From: Leptospira_A soteropolitanensis
Lineage (GTDB): Bacteria > Spirochaetota > Leptospiria > Leptospirales > Leptospiraceae
Direction: 5' to 3' (one strand)
DNA: 64,000 nucleotides
NCBI RefSeq assembly: GCF_026151335.1
Contig: NZ_JAMQPP010000001.1
Part shown: piece by piece, positions 27,334 through 36,559 of the stretch
Layout: the number at the start of each line of letters is the position of its first letter
Position numbering within the stretch: the stretch's first letter is position 1
Position numbers and translations under genes: made by a program
Notes under the pieces: generated by a model
Seen by the model: only the letters and a program-made list of their open reading frames with translations
What the model was told of the DNA's origin: nothing
The model's database searches: none

Positions 27334-27798
27334 ATGAATGTATTTCGGATTTCACTCATCGTTTTAGCTGTTTTTGCCCTTTCTTGCAAGGAAGAGACCG
27401 TTCCATTTACACTTGCCCATCAAAACGTAGCGGCAAAACTCCTCTCTGAGAACCAAATCCTTCTCGAAGAGTATCTAAAAGAGAATCCTAAGCCAAATTG
27501 GAAAATATTTTCAGAAACATTGGAAACAATGGTGGCCAGTGGACATCCAAAATTAAAGTCCTGGGCAGAAGGTTTACGCCCTCTTTTGCCAGCTTCTGGA
27601 TCAGATTTAGAATCAAGTTACGAGAAAATTTCCAAAATTCAGGAAATATTAATCCAAATAAAAACGGAAGTGCCAAATCAATCTCAATACAATCGATTTT
27701 ACTGTCCTATGGTTGATAAATATTGGTTAATGACAGGAAGAGAAGTAAAAAATCCCTATGCTCCTGAAATGAGAGATTGCGGAGAATTGTTACAATAG
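27334..27798 (+). CDS. Small lipoprotein of unknown function
   Basis: A 154-aa lipoprotein with an N-terminal signal ending in LAVFALSC (Cys at residue 18). The mature part is helical, with no motif I recognise; a CPMV-containing segment near the C-terminus has two cysteines. I chose the ATG at 27334, which gives a normal lipoprotein signal and has GGAAAAAAG upstream; a TTG-initiated longer frame from 27295 adds a charged leader that would disrupt the signal. The next gene begins 3 bases after its stop. Confidence 0.68.
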   Translation: MNVFRISLIVLAVFALSCKEETVPFTLAHQNVAAKLLSENQILLEEYLKENPKPNWKIFSETLETMVASGHPKLKSWAEGLRPLLPASGSDLESSYEKISKIQEILIQIKTEVPNQSQYNRFYCPMVDKYWLMTGREVKNPYAPEMRDCGELLQ

Positions 27799-27801
27799 AC
27801 T

Positions 27802-28722
27802 ATGCCAAAATGTTTTCTAGGCACATCTTTATATGAAGCCTGCCCACCAAGCTGCAGGCATTCATTCGCTAAACAAGACGTAGATGAAGATTGTATTGCC
27901 AAAAATAAACTAGAAGCATTTCTACAAGACAGAGTCACCTTTAAAGTTGGATTCTCTGCTTTCTCACAAATTCCCGCAAAAACTTTAGAAAAATTCATTT
28001 GGACATCAAAAGATAATTTAGAATTGATTTCTTATTTTCTTTATATTGGTGAACCAACACTTGTTCGTGAAATTATCGAATCATTTTCTAATCACACATT
28101 AAGTTATCTTTTTAAATGTGATTTTGAAAATTATATGAACATTAGAGAATCGATTAAAAGAGAAAAATCAGTAAAACATATGTTTGATATTCGAAGTTTC
28201 AAATATTGGACATTTGTTAGTTATTTAAGAATCTGTGATTTAATTCAATATTTTGTTCGGTATTTGAAAGAACCAGAGTATGCCTGCCAATTTATTGTGA
28301 TTCTACCTTCAGAAATAGTATCCAATCTCAATAAATACACTGGTTTGGATTTTGAAGAAGAAAAGACATTATACAATGCCTTGGGAGATTCCATCTACGA
28401 ATTACCATTACAATCACCAAAAATTTATGATCATATGATGCAACTATTCGCCGATGAACCTGAAGTTTCCATTATACTTTCCACAATGGAAGGACTCATT
28501 GAAAGACAACAACTAATTTTGGAAACCACTGAAAAGCTAGTCAACTTTATTGGGGAACACAGAATCGATAAAAACTTTCAGTTTATTTTTTCCGAAATGT
28601 CTGGAATGGAAATTGGAACCGCATCAGAAATCTTAAATCAATTATTGGAACGCAAAATGATCACTCCGTCTCAAAAACAAATGATCATCGATTTTCTTAA
28701 CACTGGAAAATTAGAATTATAG
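27802..28722 (+). CDS. Conserved-type hypothetical protein, helical
   Basis: A 306-aa soluble, largely helical protein that I do not recognise. The first 35 residues hold several cysteines (CFLGTSLYEACPPSC and a later C), possibly metal-binding or a mis-called leader. The rest contains Glu/Lys/Leu-rich helices and a C-terminal stretch (SEMSGMEIGTASEILNQLL) that hints at a winged-helix or MgtE-N-like helical repeat. It starts 3 bases after the small lipoprotein gene, so the two form a short operon. No signal peptide or TM segment is seen. Confidence 0.55.
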   Translation: MPKCFLGTSLYEACPPSCRHSFAKQDVDEDCIAKNKLEAFLQDRVTFKVGFSAFSQIPAKTLEKFIWTSKDNLELISYFLYIGEPTLVREIIESFSNHTLSYLFKCDFENYMNIRESIKREKSVKHMFDIRSFKYWTFVSYLRICDLIQYFVRYLKEPEYACQFIVILPSEIVSNLNKYTGLDFEEEKTLYNALGDSIYELPLQSPKIYDHMMQLFADEPEVSIILSTMEGLIERQQLILETTEKLVNFIGEHRIDKNFQFIFSEMSGMEIGTASEILNQLLERKMITPSQKQMIIDFLNTGKLEL

Positions 28723-28751
28723 AATAAACTAACTTTTGCTAATTTATTCTA
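28720..28751. terminator. Inverted repeat between convergent genes
   Basis: A 9-bp perfect inverted repeat, TAGAATAAA (28720-28728) and TTTATTCTA (28743-28751), lies between the hypothetical gene and the MFS transporter gene. It is AT-rich and overlaps the first gene's stop, so only a modest terminator call is justified. Confidence 0.35.
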
Positions 28752-28769
28752 ATCCTATTAAAATCAAAT

Positions 28770-29993
28770 TTATCCTGCAATTTTTATTTTTTTAGCTAAA
28801 TAAACACTAAATAACAAACAAAATACTGAAATCATACCCACGAGTTCATAATTGACTAGTTGGTTGTCAGATGTTTGGACTAAAATGAGGCCAGCAACAT
28901 AGGAAGCAGCTCCTGAAGAAATCTGTTGGATGGCAGAATTTACAGACATAAAACTCCCGCGATTCCTTGGCTCTACCGCAGATGTAATCATCGCAAATGC
29001 AGGAACCATCCTTCCTGAAACCAAAATCATAAACAAAGTAGTGACGGTAAGAACTATAGGCAAAGAAGTTTTAGTTAGAGTTACCACTATCACAATGGGA
29101 ATGACTGCCATGATAGAAATGATTTGGTATATTTTTAGTTTTCCATATCGATCTGATAATTTACCGATGAATCGACTGGTAAAAAAAGTAAACAATCCTC
29201 CAAAAAAATAAATGTAAGGAAGTTCACTTACCGCTAAACCAACGTTAGATACGAGAAACGGACTTAAGAACGGAATGATGGTAAATCCACCAAACATTAA
29301 AAAAATCATAAAAACAAATGGCGCAAAATGATCTTTTTTAGTAATCACTTGTTTTAAAGATTTTAACTGCGACTGTTTGGGGTGAACATCTGAATCTAAA
29401 TGGTAACGAATGGATGGTAAAACTTTGTAACCGATAGGTAAAATCAAAAATCCTGCAATTGCCAAAGAAAGAAACGGGAAATGCCATCCAAACTTATTAG
29501 CTAAAGATAATCCGATTGGTATTCCGATTACAGAAGCTACAGAAAAAGAACTCATAACAACACCAGTAGCAGTACCTCTTCTAAAGACCGGAATTATATC
29601 TCCAATGATCGAAAGTACTGTGGCCCCAATCATTCCCCCGAAGCCACCTGCTACGACCCTTGCAAAAAGTAAAAACCCATAATTCGGAGCAAATGCACAT
29701 AATAGAGTTCCGAAGGAAAATCCAAAAAATAAAACAAGAAGGCTTAGTTTACGATCATAGGAATCTAAAAACAAAGCACCAATGAGCCCAAACACTCCAG
29801 CACTGATAGAATAGGAAGAAACTAGGAGACCAAAGGCTGCTGAATCAATTTTGAAACTTTCCATAAAAACAGGTCCAAGTGGCATCATAATGACAAAATC
29901 CAAAATGTGTAAAAATTGGAGGGCAGCCAGAATAAAGATGATAGCTCTTTCTTTTTGGATGGTATGAAGCGGATGGGTAAGAGGTTGGCTCAT
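28770..29993 (-). CDS. MFS transporter
   Basis: A 407-aa inner-membrane transporter with about 12 TM helices. The signature loop between TM2 and TM3 is degenerate (ALFLDSYDRKLSLL), and GKLSDRYGKLK is the matching loop between TM8 and TM9. The family resembles arabinose-efflux/AraJ-like proteins of drug and sugar export. The substrate cannot be predicted. It is divergent from the SDR gene at 30082, with about 90 bases between them. Confidence 0.88.
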   Translation of the reverse strand: MSQPLTHPLHTIQKERAIIFILAALQFLHILDFVIMMPLGPVFMESFKIDSAAFGLLVSSYSISAGVFGLIGALFLDSYDRKLSLLVLFFGFSFGTLLCAFAPNYGFLLFARVVAGGFGGMIGATVLSIIGDIIPVFRRGTATGVVMSSFSVASVIGIPIGLSLANKFGWHFPFLSLAIAGFLILPIGYKVLPSIRYHLDSDVHPKQSQLKSLKQVITKKDHFAPFVFMIFLMFGGFTIIPFLSPFLVSNVGLAVSELPYIYFFGGLFTFFTSRFIGKLSDRYGKLKIYQIISIMAVIPIVIVVTLTKTSLPIVLTVTTLFMILVSGRMVPAFAMITSAVEPRNRGSFMSVNSAIQQISSGAASYVAGLILVQTSDNQLVNYELVGMISVFCLLFSVYLAKKIKIAG

Positions 29994-30081
29994 AAAACTA
30001 ATATTGACCAGGTGTTCAAAATTTCCAAAACTATTTAGTTTCGAATTGCCAACTTTTGCGTTGAGTAATAAATTTCCCTCT

Positions 30082-30861
30082 ATGAAATACGCGTTAATTA
30101 CAGGTGCTTCTACAGGACTCGGAAAAGATTTTGCGCTTACTTTGGCAAAAAAGGGTTATACTCCCGTTTTGGTCGCCAGAAGTGCCGAAAGGTTGAAGGC
30201 TCTCGCCGCAGAAATTAAAACCAAATATGGGATCCAAAGTGTAGTCATAACACAAGATTTGGGCAAACCCAATGCAGCAGAGGTTTTATACAATGCAGTC
30301 AAAAAACAAAAGCTATCAATTCATTGTTTGGTGAACAATGCAGGGTTCGGTCTCAATGGAGAATTTTTTAAAAATTCTTTTGAAAAAGAATCCGAGTTAA
30401 TCCAACTCAACGTAACCACTTTGGCACAACTTTGTCATTTGTTTTTGCAAGATATGGTGAAAGCGAAAGATGGTTATATTCTAAATGTTGCTTCCACTGC
30501 TGGTTTTCAACCTGGTCCACTTATGTCAAACTACTACGCATCCAAAGCATATGTACTTTCTCTTAGTGAAGGACTTGCAGAAGAAGTTCGAGATTATGGA
30601 GTAACCGTTACCTGCGTATGTCCAGGCCCAACGCAAACGGAATTTTTCGAAAGAGCAAATATGACCAAAATTAATTTGGTAAAATCATCATTTCTTATCA
30701 TGAAATCACAAGATGTAGTGGATATTGGACTAAATGCTCTGTTTGGAAAAAAGGTCGTAAAAATTACCGGATTCTTTAATTTCCTACTAGCGCAATCCGT
30801 TCGATTTTCGCCAAGATTCTTAGTTCGTTTGATTGCAAAGTATTTACACAAAGCTGGATGA
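30082..30861 (+). CDS. Short-chain dehydrogenase/reductase
   Basis: A 259-aa cytoplasmic oxidoreductase: cofactor motif TGASTGLGKDF, NNAG (LVNNAGFGLNGEF), catalytic Ser in NVASTAGFQPG and the YYASKAYV (Y-x3-K) pair, then VCPGPTQTEFF. The C-terminal part is hydrophobic, which may bring it to the membrane, as in DltE/YqjQ-type acyl-modifying SDRs. I chose the ATG at 30082 because it starts directly before the Rossmann strand; upstream in-frame codons encode no recognisable extension. One base separates its stop from the putative TTG of the next gene. Confidence 0.88.
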   Translation: MKYALITGASTGLGKDFALTLAKKGYTPVLVARSAERLKALAAEIKTKYGIQSVVITQDLGKPNAAEVLYNAVKKQKLSIHCLVNNAGFGLNGEFFKNSFEKESELIQLNVTTLAQLCHLFLQDMVKAKDGYILNVASTAGFQPGPLMSNYYASKAYVLSLSEGLAEEVRDYGVTVTCVCPGPTQTEFFERANMTKINLVKSSFLIMKSQDVVDIGLNALFGKKVVKITGFFNFLLAQSVRFSPRFLVRLIAKYLHKAG

Positions 30862-30862
30862 T

Positions 30863-32056
30863 TTGAACTATTTTCCATTTGCATTTTCAAATCGGTTTTC
30901 ATTGTTAGGTGACATTAATTTAGAAAATAAAATTCACCGAACAAAACAAGATCTTGAACTCTCAGGAAATGTAATTTTAGATCTTACCAATTCCAATCCT
31001 ACAAAATTAGGATTGGAATTCCCACCGAATGCCTTATCTCATATTTTTTCTAGTTTGGATCTTAGTCAGTATGATCCAATACCAGAAGGATTAAATTCTG
31101 CCAGGGAAATTTTAGTTTCAGAATATTCGAATAGAAAAATCAAAACCCATACGAATGATTTCATTCTAACCTCAAGTACCTCAGAGGCCTATTCTTATAT
31201 TTTCAAATTATTTACCAATCCTGGCGACGAAGTTTTAACACCTAATCCAGGTTACCCTTTATTTAGCTTTCTCATTGGCTTTGAAAATCTAAAAGAAGTC
31301 CATTATCCCCTAAAAGAAAACACGGAAATAGGACAATGGACTTATTCTGCAGAAACTATAGCTAATTGTATTAGCACAAAAACTAAGCTAATTGTCTTGG
31401 TGAGTCCCGCAAATCCCACAGGTTCCCGAACTACTGCAAAGTTTTGGAAAGAATGGGAAGAATTAGGAATCCAAATTCCCATTCTTTTAGATGAAGTATT
31501 TGTCGGTTATGAGTTTTCTGGTGAACCTCATTACATTCCAAATTCGCCTAACTTTCCCTTATTCATATGTAACGGATTTTCCAAACTTTTGGCTCTCCCC
31601 GGTTTCAAATTAGGATGGATTCTTAACAAAAGCCCAGAGATTTACCATTTAGAAATTCAAAAAAAATTAGGTTTTATCGCCGACACTTACCTTTCCGTCA
31701 ATTCTCTCGTTCAATTGGCCACACCAGAACTTCTTCCTTGGAAATCGATGATTCAGAACCGTATCCGAACAAGAATTATGCGAAACTTGTCAATGTGCAA
31801 TTTGTTATTAGCAGAAAATCCAAAAATCAAAAACAAATCCATAGTCGAAGCTGGATGGTATTTTTTATTTGAATTAGATTTAGATCGCAGAGACGAAGAT
31901 TTGATTTTAGAAATATTGATAAATACTAAGGTTTTTTTACACCCCGGATCTTGGTATGGATTTTCGCATAACCGTTGCTTTCTGGTAATTAGTTTAATTT
32001 CCGAAGAGGATACTTTGAGACAAGGATTAGAAGGAATTTTATCCTATCTCAAGTAA
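30863..32056 (+). CDS. PLP-dependent class I/II aminotransferase
   Basis: A 397-aa fold-type I enzyme. Visible motifs: LTNSNPTKLG at the substrate region, SPANPTGS, LDEVFVGYEF (PLP-binding Asp) and NGFSKLLALPGFKLGW with the Schiff-base Lys. The last block has Lys in place of the usual Arg of the GxRxG motif. The amino-acid substrate is not identifiable. I place the start at a TTG (30863) two bases after the SDR stop; no ATG fits. Its 3' end overlaps the convergent patatin gene by 13 bases. Confidence 0.83.
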   Translation: MNYFPFAFSNRFSLLGDINLENKIHRTKQDLELSGNVILDLTNSNPTKLGLEFPPNALSHIFSSLDLSQYDPIPEGLNSAREILVSEYSNRKIKTHTNDFILTSSTSEAYSYIFKLFTNPGDEVLTPNPGYPLFSFLIGFENLKEVHYPLKENTEIGQWTYSAETIANCISTKTKLIVLVSPANPTGSRTTAKFWKEWEELGIQIPILLDEVFVGYEFSGEPHYIPNSPNFPLFICNGFSKLLALPGFKLGWILNKSPEIYHLEIQKKLGFIADTYLSVNSLVQLATPELLPWKSMIQNRIRTRIMRNLSMCNLLLAENPKIKNKSIVEAGWYFLFELDLDRRDEDLILEILINTKVFLHPGSWYGFSHNRCFLVISLISEEDTLRQGLEGILSYLK

Positions 32057-33006
32057 TCCAGAATTGCAGTTTTTTGAGCCAAAGCATCTGCCTTCCCTAA
32101 TTCATAGGTTTCCCTGACTCCCTTTGGATTTGTATAATCGAAAGAAGTAATCGGCAAAGGTTTAGAAGGAGTGATCAAATATGTTTTGGCCAGTAATTCA
32201 GGATCTTTTCCCACGATTGTATTCGGTTCATAGTGAATGCCGATGATTTTGGCAGTAGGAGAAAAAGTCTCAATGACCATATTATTTGTAAGCCCCCCAT
32301 CCAAATAATACTCATCGTTCACAGATTGAAAATCCACAATAGGAGGAATGGAAGAAGAATTCATGATAAACTGCTCTATAGTTTCGGGATTTACAAAGTC
32401 TTTTTCCGTAAAATCAACATCTTGCATGTTCCATTTTTTGATCATTTCTGCAGTCCGATTTGCCGGAATGCCTTCGGAGCGATCTCGATCATCTAAAATA
32501 AAAGCCCGACCAGTTTCTGAGATCAGTCTCGCCAAACGAAATTTGTTCTTTAAAGAATCTTCTTTTGGATGAGCTTTTACCGAATGGATCCAAACTTTAG
32601 CTCCGGATTCTAAGACCTTATCAAACTTCATTCCAAAACGAATGGTTCGGCGATACATATCTTCATGGGGAAAAGTAGACTCTCCCCTAAGTAGGTTCGA
32701 GAAATGGAAGTTACGCGAATTGCGTTTAGTAATTTCTTCAAAGTATTCAACAGACTCTTCTTCTGTTTGAGACAAAATACAGAGTGCCATCGCAGCACCA
32801 GCCGAAACTCCGGAAACTTCCGTAAAACGGACTCCCCATTCGCGAAGAGTTTTCCCAACTCCTAATGCATAAAAAGCCTTACAACCGCCACCAGCGATGG
32901 CAAGAGAAGCATCATAGGATGGAAAAATTTTGACTAATGTTTGTAATACTTGTTCTCGAACGCCCATAAAATCGACAATTTCTATTCCCCTTCCCATCGA
33001 AAGCAT
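32044..33006 (-). CDS. Patatin-like phospholipase
   Basis: A 320-aa alpha/beta lipid hydrolase of the patatin family with a Ser-Asp dyad. The oxyanion loop is AIAGGGCKAFYALGV, the nucleophile elbow is VSGVSAGAAMAL (GxSxG), and the catalytic Asp is in YYLDGGLTNN. It has no signal peptide, so it is probably cytoplasmic or delivered otherwise. Three in-frame ATGs (33006, 32997, 32967) are possible; 33006 has a GGGAGAG site. It overlaps the upstream small-protein gene by about 25 bases. It may be lipase, phospholipase or acyl-ester hydrolase. Confidence 0.85.
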   Translation of the reverse strand: MLSMGRGIEIVDFMGVREQVLQTLVKIFPSYDASLAIAGGGCKAFYALGVGKTLREWGVRFTEVSGVSAGAAMALCILSQTEEESVEYFEEITKRNSRNFHFSNLLRGESTFPHEDMYRRTIRFGMKFDKVLESGAKVWIHSVKAHPKEDSLKNKFRLARLISETGRAFILDDRDRSEGIPANRTAEMIKKWNMQDVDFTEKDFVNPETIEQFIMNSSSIPPIVDFQSVNDEYYLDGGLTNNMVIETFSPTAKIIGIHYEPNTIVGKDPELLAKTYLITPSKPLPITSFDYTNPKGVRETYELGKADALAQKTAILDYLR

Positions 33007-33269
33007 AGAGTATTATTCTCTCCCAAAAATCTGTCAAAGTATAAACTCGCACGACAATCCTCTTCTGTAGCAAGAAAGAAATCATAACCGCCAGCAGGGT
33101 ATTTGATTTTACAACATCCTTTTTTGTCTTTGCGATCAGGAGGTTGACGAACCGATTTATCTTGGCCTTTCAAATCACCAAGGCTCGGCGGTAACTCCTG
33201 CCTAGAATCAGCGAAATTTACAGCGGTTATAGTTATAGCTAAAAGCAGAAAGATCCAAAAAACTTTCAT
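32982..33269 (-). CDS. Small secreted Cys-containing protein
   Basis: A 95-aa protein with a clear N-terminal signal (residues 1-21, cleavage near NFADS). The mature part is hydrophilic with a KKGCCKIKYPAGG motif and two later cysteines, so up to four cysteines could form disulfides outside the cytoplasm. I know no family for it. The ATG at 33269 gives a normal signal; a TTG at 33302 would add 11 residues. Its stop lies inside the patatin start region, suggesting co-expression, possibly as a secreted accessory or inhibitor. That role is speculation. Confidence 0.6.
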   Translation of the reverse strand: MKVFWIFLLLAITITAVNFADSRQELPPSLGDLKGQDKSVRQPPDRKDKKGCCKIKYPAGGYDFFLATEEDCRASLYFDRFLGENNTLCFRWEGE

Positions 33270-33352
33270 TCTGTAAAAGTAGACTTTATTAATGATACGC
33301 AAGTTCGGCGATTCCTAAAAAAGTAATGAATTAGGTTCAATGGTACGAATTG

Positions 33353-33374
33353 TATTTCCTATGGATAGGAAATA
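33353..33374. promoter_or_regulatory. 22-bp perfect palindrome, candidate operator
   Basis: TATTTCCTAT (33353-33362), a GG centre and ATAGGAAATA (33365-33374) form a perfect inverted repeat between two divergent genes. It overlaps a weak promoter-like pair on the + strand, TTGTAT (33350-33355) and TATTTT (33373-33378), spacer 17. A dimeric repressor site for the YjgN-like gene is a reasonable guess. Confidence 0.4.
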
Positions 33375-33438
33375 TTTTTCTTTACCCCATTCTGAAATGT
33401 TTTATTCTCTTCCCACTAATCATCCTTTGAGGACTTCA

Positions 33439-34395
33439 ATGAACAATACAAGATTACAATACCATGCAACCGGGGGACAACTATTCATTCTTTTACTGAA
33501 GAATATGTTTCTGACGGTCATAACATTAGGAATTTATAGCTTTTGGGCAAGAACAAATGTCCAAAAATTTATGGCAGAGAATTTAGAATGGGCAGGAGAA
33601 CGTTTTTCATTTCATGGTACCGGAAAAGAACGTCTCATTGGTTTTCTAAAGGCGTTTGGTATAATCATAGTCCTTTACATAGGAATTTATATCATTCAGA
33701 CTATTCTTTCCTATATTCCAATTCCCTATTTTAGCGCGGTTGTAGGATTTGTTCTGACAATGGGAGTATTCCTTGCGCTAGTTCCTATCATCGTCGTAGG
33801 AGGCCGTAGGTATCTAACTTCTCGGACAGGATATCGTAACCTTCGATTTGGATTTGACGGAAAAATTCTCGAAGTGACCAAGATTTATGGAAAAGGGATT
33901 CTATTAACCATCATTACATTAGGAATTTATTACCCCTGGTTTTTTGCAGAAAAAGAAGCGTATGTTCAAAGCAAAACTAGATATGGAAATACAAATTTTG
34001 GATTTTCTGCAGAAGGAAAGGAAATCTTTTTCCTCTACTTAAAAGGATTCTTATTAAGTATAGTGACTCTTGGAATTTACTATTCGTGGTTTTTGGCAGA
34101 TGTTCAAAATTACATTTGGAATAGAACCAGTTTCCAAGGGAAAAAATTTCGATCCGATATTACAGGTGGAAAAATTTTTGTTAATTTTCTCATCGCTTAT
34201 TTAATCATCATATTTACTTTAGGAATTGGATTTGCCTGGGCAATCGTCCGTCTGACTAAACTTTTTATTGAGTCTGTAAGTTTAGAAGCAGAGGTTGATT
34301 TTTCTATCATCGAAGCAAAGGCAGATACCACAGCCAATGCCACTGCGGAGGGATTGGAAGCTCTAGCCGAAGCTCTAGAAGGCTTCCTATCATAA
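33439..34395 (+). CDS. YjgN/DUF898-family membrane protein
   Basis: A 318-aa membrane protein built from three similar modules, each with a hydrophobic helix and an xTLGIYxxW motif: VITLGIYSFWARTNVQ, ITLGIYYPWFFAEKE and VTLGIYYSWFLADVQ. This is the YjgN/DUF898 family, of unknown function. I chose the ATG at 33439 because GAGGA lies 5 bases upstream and it starts at the first module; an ATG at 33340 would place a perfect palindrome inside the coding region. The next gene, an M48 peptidase, begins 3 bases after the stop, a pairing that suggests joint work in the membrane. Confidence 0.85.
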   Translation: MNNTRLQYHATGGQLFILLLKNMFLTVITLGIYSFWARTNVQKFMAENLEWAGERFSFHGTGKERLIGFLKAFGIIIVLYIGIYIIQTILSYIPIPYFSAVVGFVLTMGVFLALVPIIVVGGRRYLTSRTGYRNLRFGFDGKILEVTKIYGKGILLTIITLGIYYPWFFAEKEAYVQSKTRYGNTNFGFSAEGKEIFFLYLKGFLLSIVTLGIYYSWFLADVQNYIWNRTSFQGKKFRSDITGGKIFVNFLIAYLIIIFTLGIGFAWAIVRLTKLFIESVSLEAEVDFSIIEAKADTTANATAEGLEALAEALEGFLS

Positions 34396-34398
34396 ACA

Positions 34399-35595
34399 TT
34401 GTTCGAAAACCAAACATTTACATCCCGTTATTTTAACGGAGTATCAGCAGTCCCTGAAGACGGGACTGTTCTGATTCATGGCCAAACCCTTGATTTTGTA
34501 TCAGGGGAGATAGCTCACAAACTAAACTTATTTCAATTTAGCGAATTCTCACTAACGCATAATGGCTGTAAATTGACACTTATGCCAGACGAATTGAAAG
34601 AAAGTCCCGTTTTAGAAATTATATGTTCTAAAACAGATGCAAAAAAATTAGAATCCTTTTGGATCCAATCAAAGAAAAACCAAAGTCAAACACATGCATT
34701 TTTTTACTCGATTAGAGAAATGAATCCTGTAGTTCTTGGAATTTTATCAATCATCATTGTTGGGATCATTGGATTCTTTTATTTTAAAGGATTAGAACTC
34801 GTTACTAACTTTATCCCTGTTTCTATGGATAAATCTCTCGGTGAAACAGTTCAGCTCAAAATGGATGCTCAATTTCAAGAATGTAATACCAAAGCAACCG
34901 AGAGGTTCTTTTCTGAAGCATTAAAAAAAGTTGTGCCCAAAGGAAGTCCACATCAATTTAGAGTTTCTGTGATTGGATCTACCATACCCAATGCTTTCGC
35001 GTTATCTAACGGTAAAATTTATTTTTTTTCGGGATTATTAAACGATGCTAGGTCACAAGAGGAAGTAATTGGAGTTTTAGCTCACGAAGTCGCCCACGTG
35101 GAAAAAAGACACCACATGCGTAATTTGGTAAAAGCAGGCGGGACATCACTTGCTATCAGTTTGGTGGTGGGACCTGGATTAGGAAATATGGAATTTCTAG
35201 AAACATTTACAGAACTTGGTTCTACTATTCTTGTTCTAAAATTTTCAAGAGACTTTGAAACCGAAGCAGATGAGACTTCTATTGAATATTTAAAAAATCA
35301 AAATCTCTCTTCATCGGGTCTCCTTACCTTCTTTAAAAGAATGCAAGAACTGGAAAAAGAGAATACTGAAGCAAAAGACAATCCCACTAATACAAAAGCA
35401 AAGGATGATCAAGTCGTCACAAAATCATTAACCGATTTTTTAAGTACACATCCTGCTACTGAAGAAAGAATGAAAAATCTAGAAACTTTGATTAAAGCTG
35501 GAAAAAAAGGAACAATCAAAAAGGTTGTTTCTGATAAAACTTGGAAAGAAGTTCAATCCGTTTGTTTAGATTTTAAAAATTCTGATTCTAAATAA
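34399..35595 (+). CDS. M48-family membrane zinc metallopeptidase
   Basis: A 398-aa protein. Residues 1-110 are hydrophilic and unassigned, one TM helix follows (about 115-137, ILSIIIVGIIGFFYF), and the peptidase domain faces the other side. The zinc site is HEVAHVEKRH (HExxH) with the third ligand Glu in DFETEADETS, matching Oma1/BepA-like M48 enzymes that degrade misfolded membrane or outer-membrane proteins. The start is a TTG at 34399, three bases after the YjgN-like gene; no upstream ATG is available. The 3' end overlaps the convergent reductase gene by 43 bases. Confidence 0.88.
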   Translation: MFENQTFTSRYFNGVSAVPEDGTVLIHGQTLDFVSGEIAHKLNLFQFSEFSLTHNGCKLTLMPDELKESPVLEIICSKTDAKKLESFWIQSKKNQSQTHAFFYSIREMNPVVLGILSIIIVGIIGFFYFKGLELVTNFIPVSMDKSLGETVQLKMDAQFQECNTKATERFFSEALKKVVPKGSPHQFRVSVIGSTIPNAFALSNGKIYFFSGLLNDARSQEEVIGVLAHEVAHVEKRHHMRNLVKAGGTSLAISLVVGPGLGNMEFLETFTELGSTILVLKFSRDFETEADETSIEYLKNQNLSSSGLLTFFKRMQELEKENTEAKDNPTNTKAKDDQVVTKSLTDFLSTHPATEERMKNLETLIKAGKKGTIKKVVSDKTWKEVQSVCLDFKNSDSK

Positions 35596-36473
35596 TTATA
35601 AATTTGTAGCAAAGTTTCGCTTAAACTATGTTTGTTTCTCCAACCGAGTGCTTTTAGTTTAGAGTTATCTCCATAAACTTTGGAAGTTTCGGACGCCCTA
35701 ACACGTCCAGAGTCTACTTCAAATTTAATCTTATGGCCAGAAATTTTTACTAATTCCTCTACCATATACCGAATGCTTCTTTCTTCGCCTGAGCAAATAT
35801 TGTAAATTTCACCGGACTCACCCTTTTCAATTAAAGTAAGGTATCCACTGACGATATCTTCCACATGGGAAAAATCCCGTGTAGGTTCTAAATCCCCAAC
35901 GGCAATCGTTGTCTTTCCTGAATGTTTGGCTTCGATAATTTGAGAACAAAAATTAGGAATTACAAACTCTTTCCGTTGTCCAATCCCTATATGATTAAAA
36001 GGTCTAGCAATGACTACAGATACAAAAGGGCTGTATTGTGCATACTGTCGGCAATAAGATTCAGCTGCCAATTTACTACCCGCGTAAGGATTCACAGGAT
36101 TTGGTAGAAGGGTCTCTTTTAAAGGTAGCGAGGATATGTTTTGTTTCCCATAAACATCTGCTGAGGAAATGTACAACATTTTGCACGGCCTTTGCATCCT
36201 ATGCAATGACTCGAGTAAATTCAAGGTCCCACCAACATTGATTTCTTCTGTTTCCCAAGGGTTGTCAATGGCCATAGGCACAAAGGCTTGAGCAGCTAAA
36301 TGAACCAAAATATCTGGTTTGATTTTTTCAAATTGATTGGTTACTGTATTTCGGTCACGAATGTCACCTTGAAAACAATAGATTTGGGAATCACCTTGCG
36401 ATTCAAGAGCAGGAAGGAGATAACTTCCGACAAATCCGCTAGCCCCAGTGACTAAAGTTTGTTTTTTTTTCAT
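35553..36473 (-). CDS. NAD-dependent epimerase/dehydratase, GDP-6-deoxy-mannose reductase-like
   Basis: A 306-aa extended SDR. The cofactor motif is TGASGFVGSYLLPAL, and Ser in YISSADVYG and the NPYAGSKLAAE pair (Y-x3-K) are catalytic. The block VIARPFNHIGIGQRKEFVIPNF is typical of Rmd, which reduces GDP-4-keto-6-deoxy-mannose to GDP-rhamnose. A related GDP- or dTDP-sugar role is possible. The location beside glycosyltransferases supports LPS sugar supply, but no GDP-mannose dehydratase is in the window. It is divergent from the glycan operon at 36560. Confidence 0.82.
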   Translation of the reverse strand: MKKKQTLVTGASGFVGSYLLPALESQGDSQIYCFQGDIRDRNTVTNQFEKIKPDILVHLAAQAFVPMAIDNPWETEEINVGGTLNLLESLHRMQRPCKMLYISSADVYGKQNISSLPLKETLLPNPVNPYAGSKLAAESYCRQYAQYSPFVSVVIARPFNHIGIGQRKEFVIPNFCSQIIEAKHSGKTTIAVGDLEPTRDFSHVEDIVSGYLTLIEKGESGEIYNICSGEERSIRYMVEELVKISGHKIKFEVDSGRVRASETSKVYGDNSKLKALGWRNKHSLSETLLQIYNYLESEFLKSKQTD

Positions 36474-36559
36474 AGAAAAGGGAAAATTCCGATTCGGCCC
36501 TAAGATTTAGTTGCCATTCTTCCAATTTTTCAAATCCTCTCAAGAAAAGAAAGAAAACT

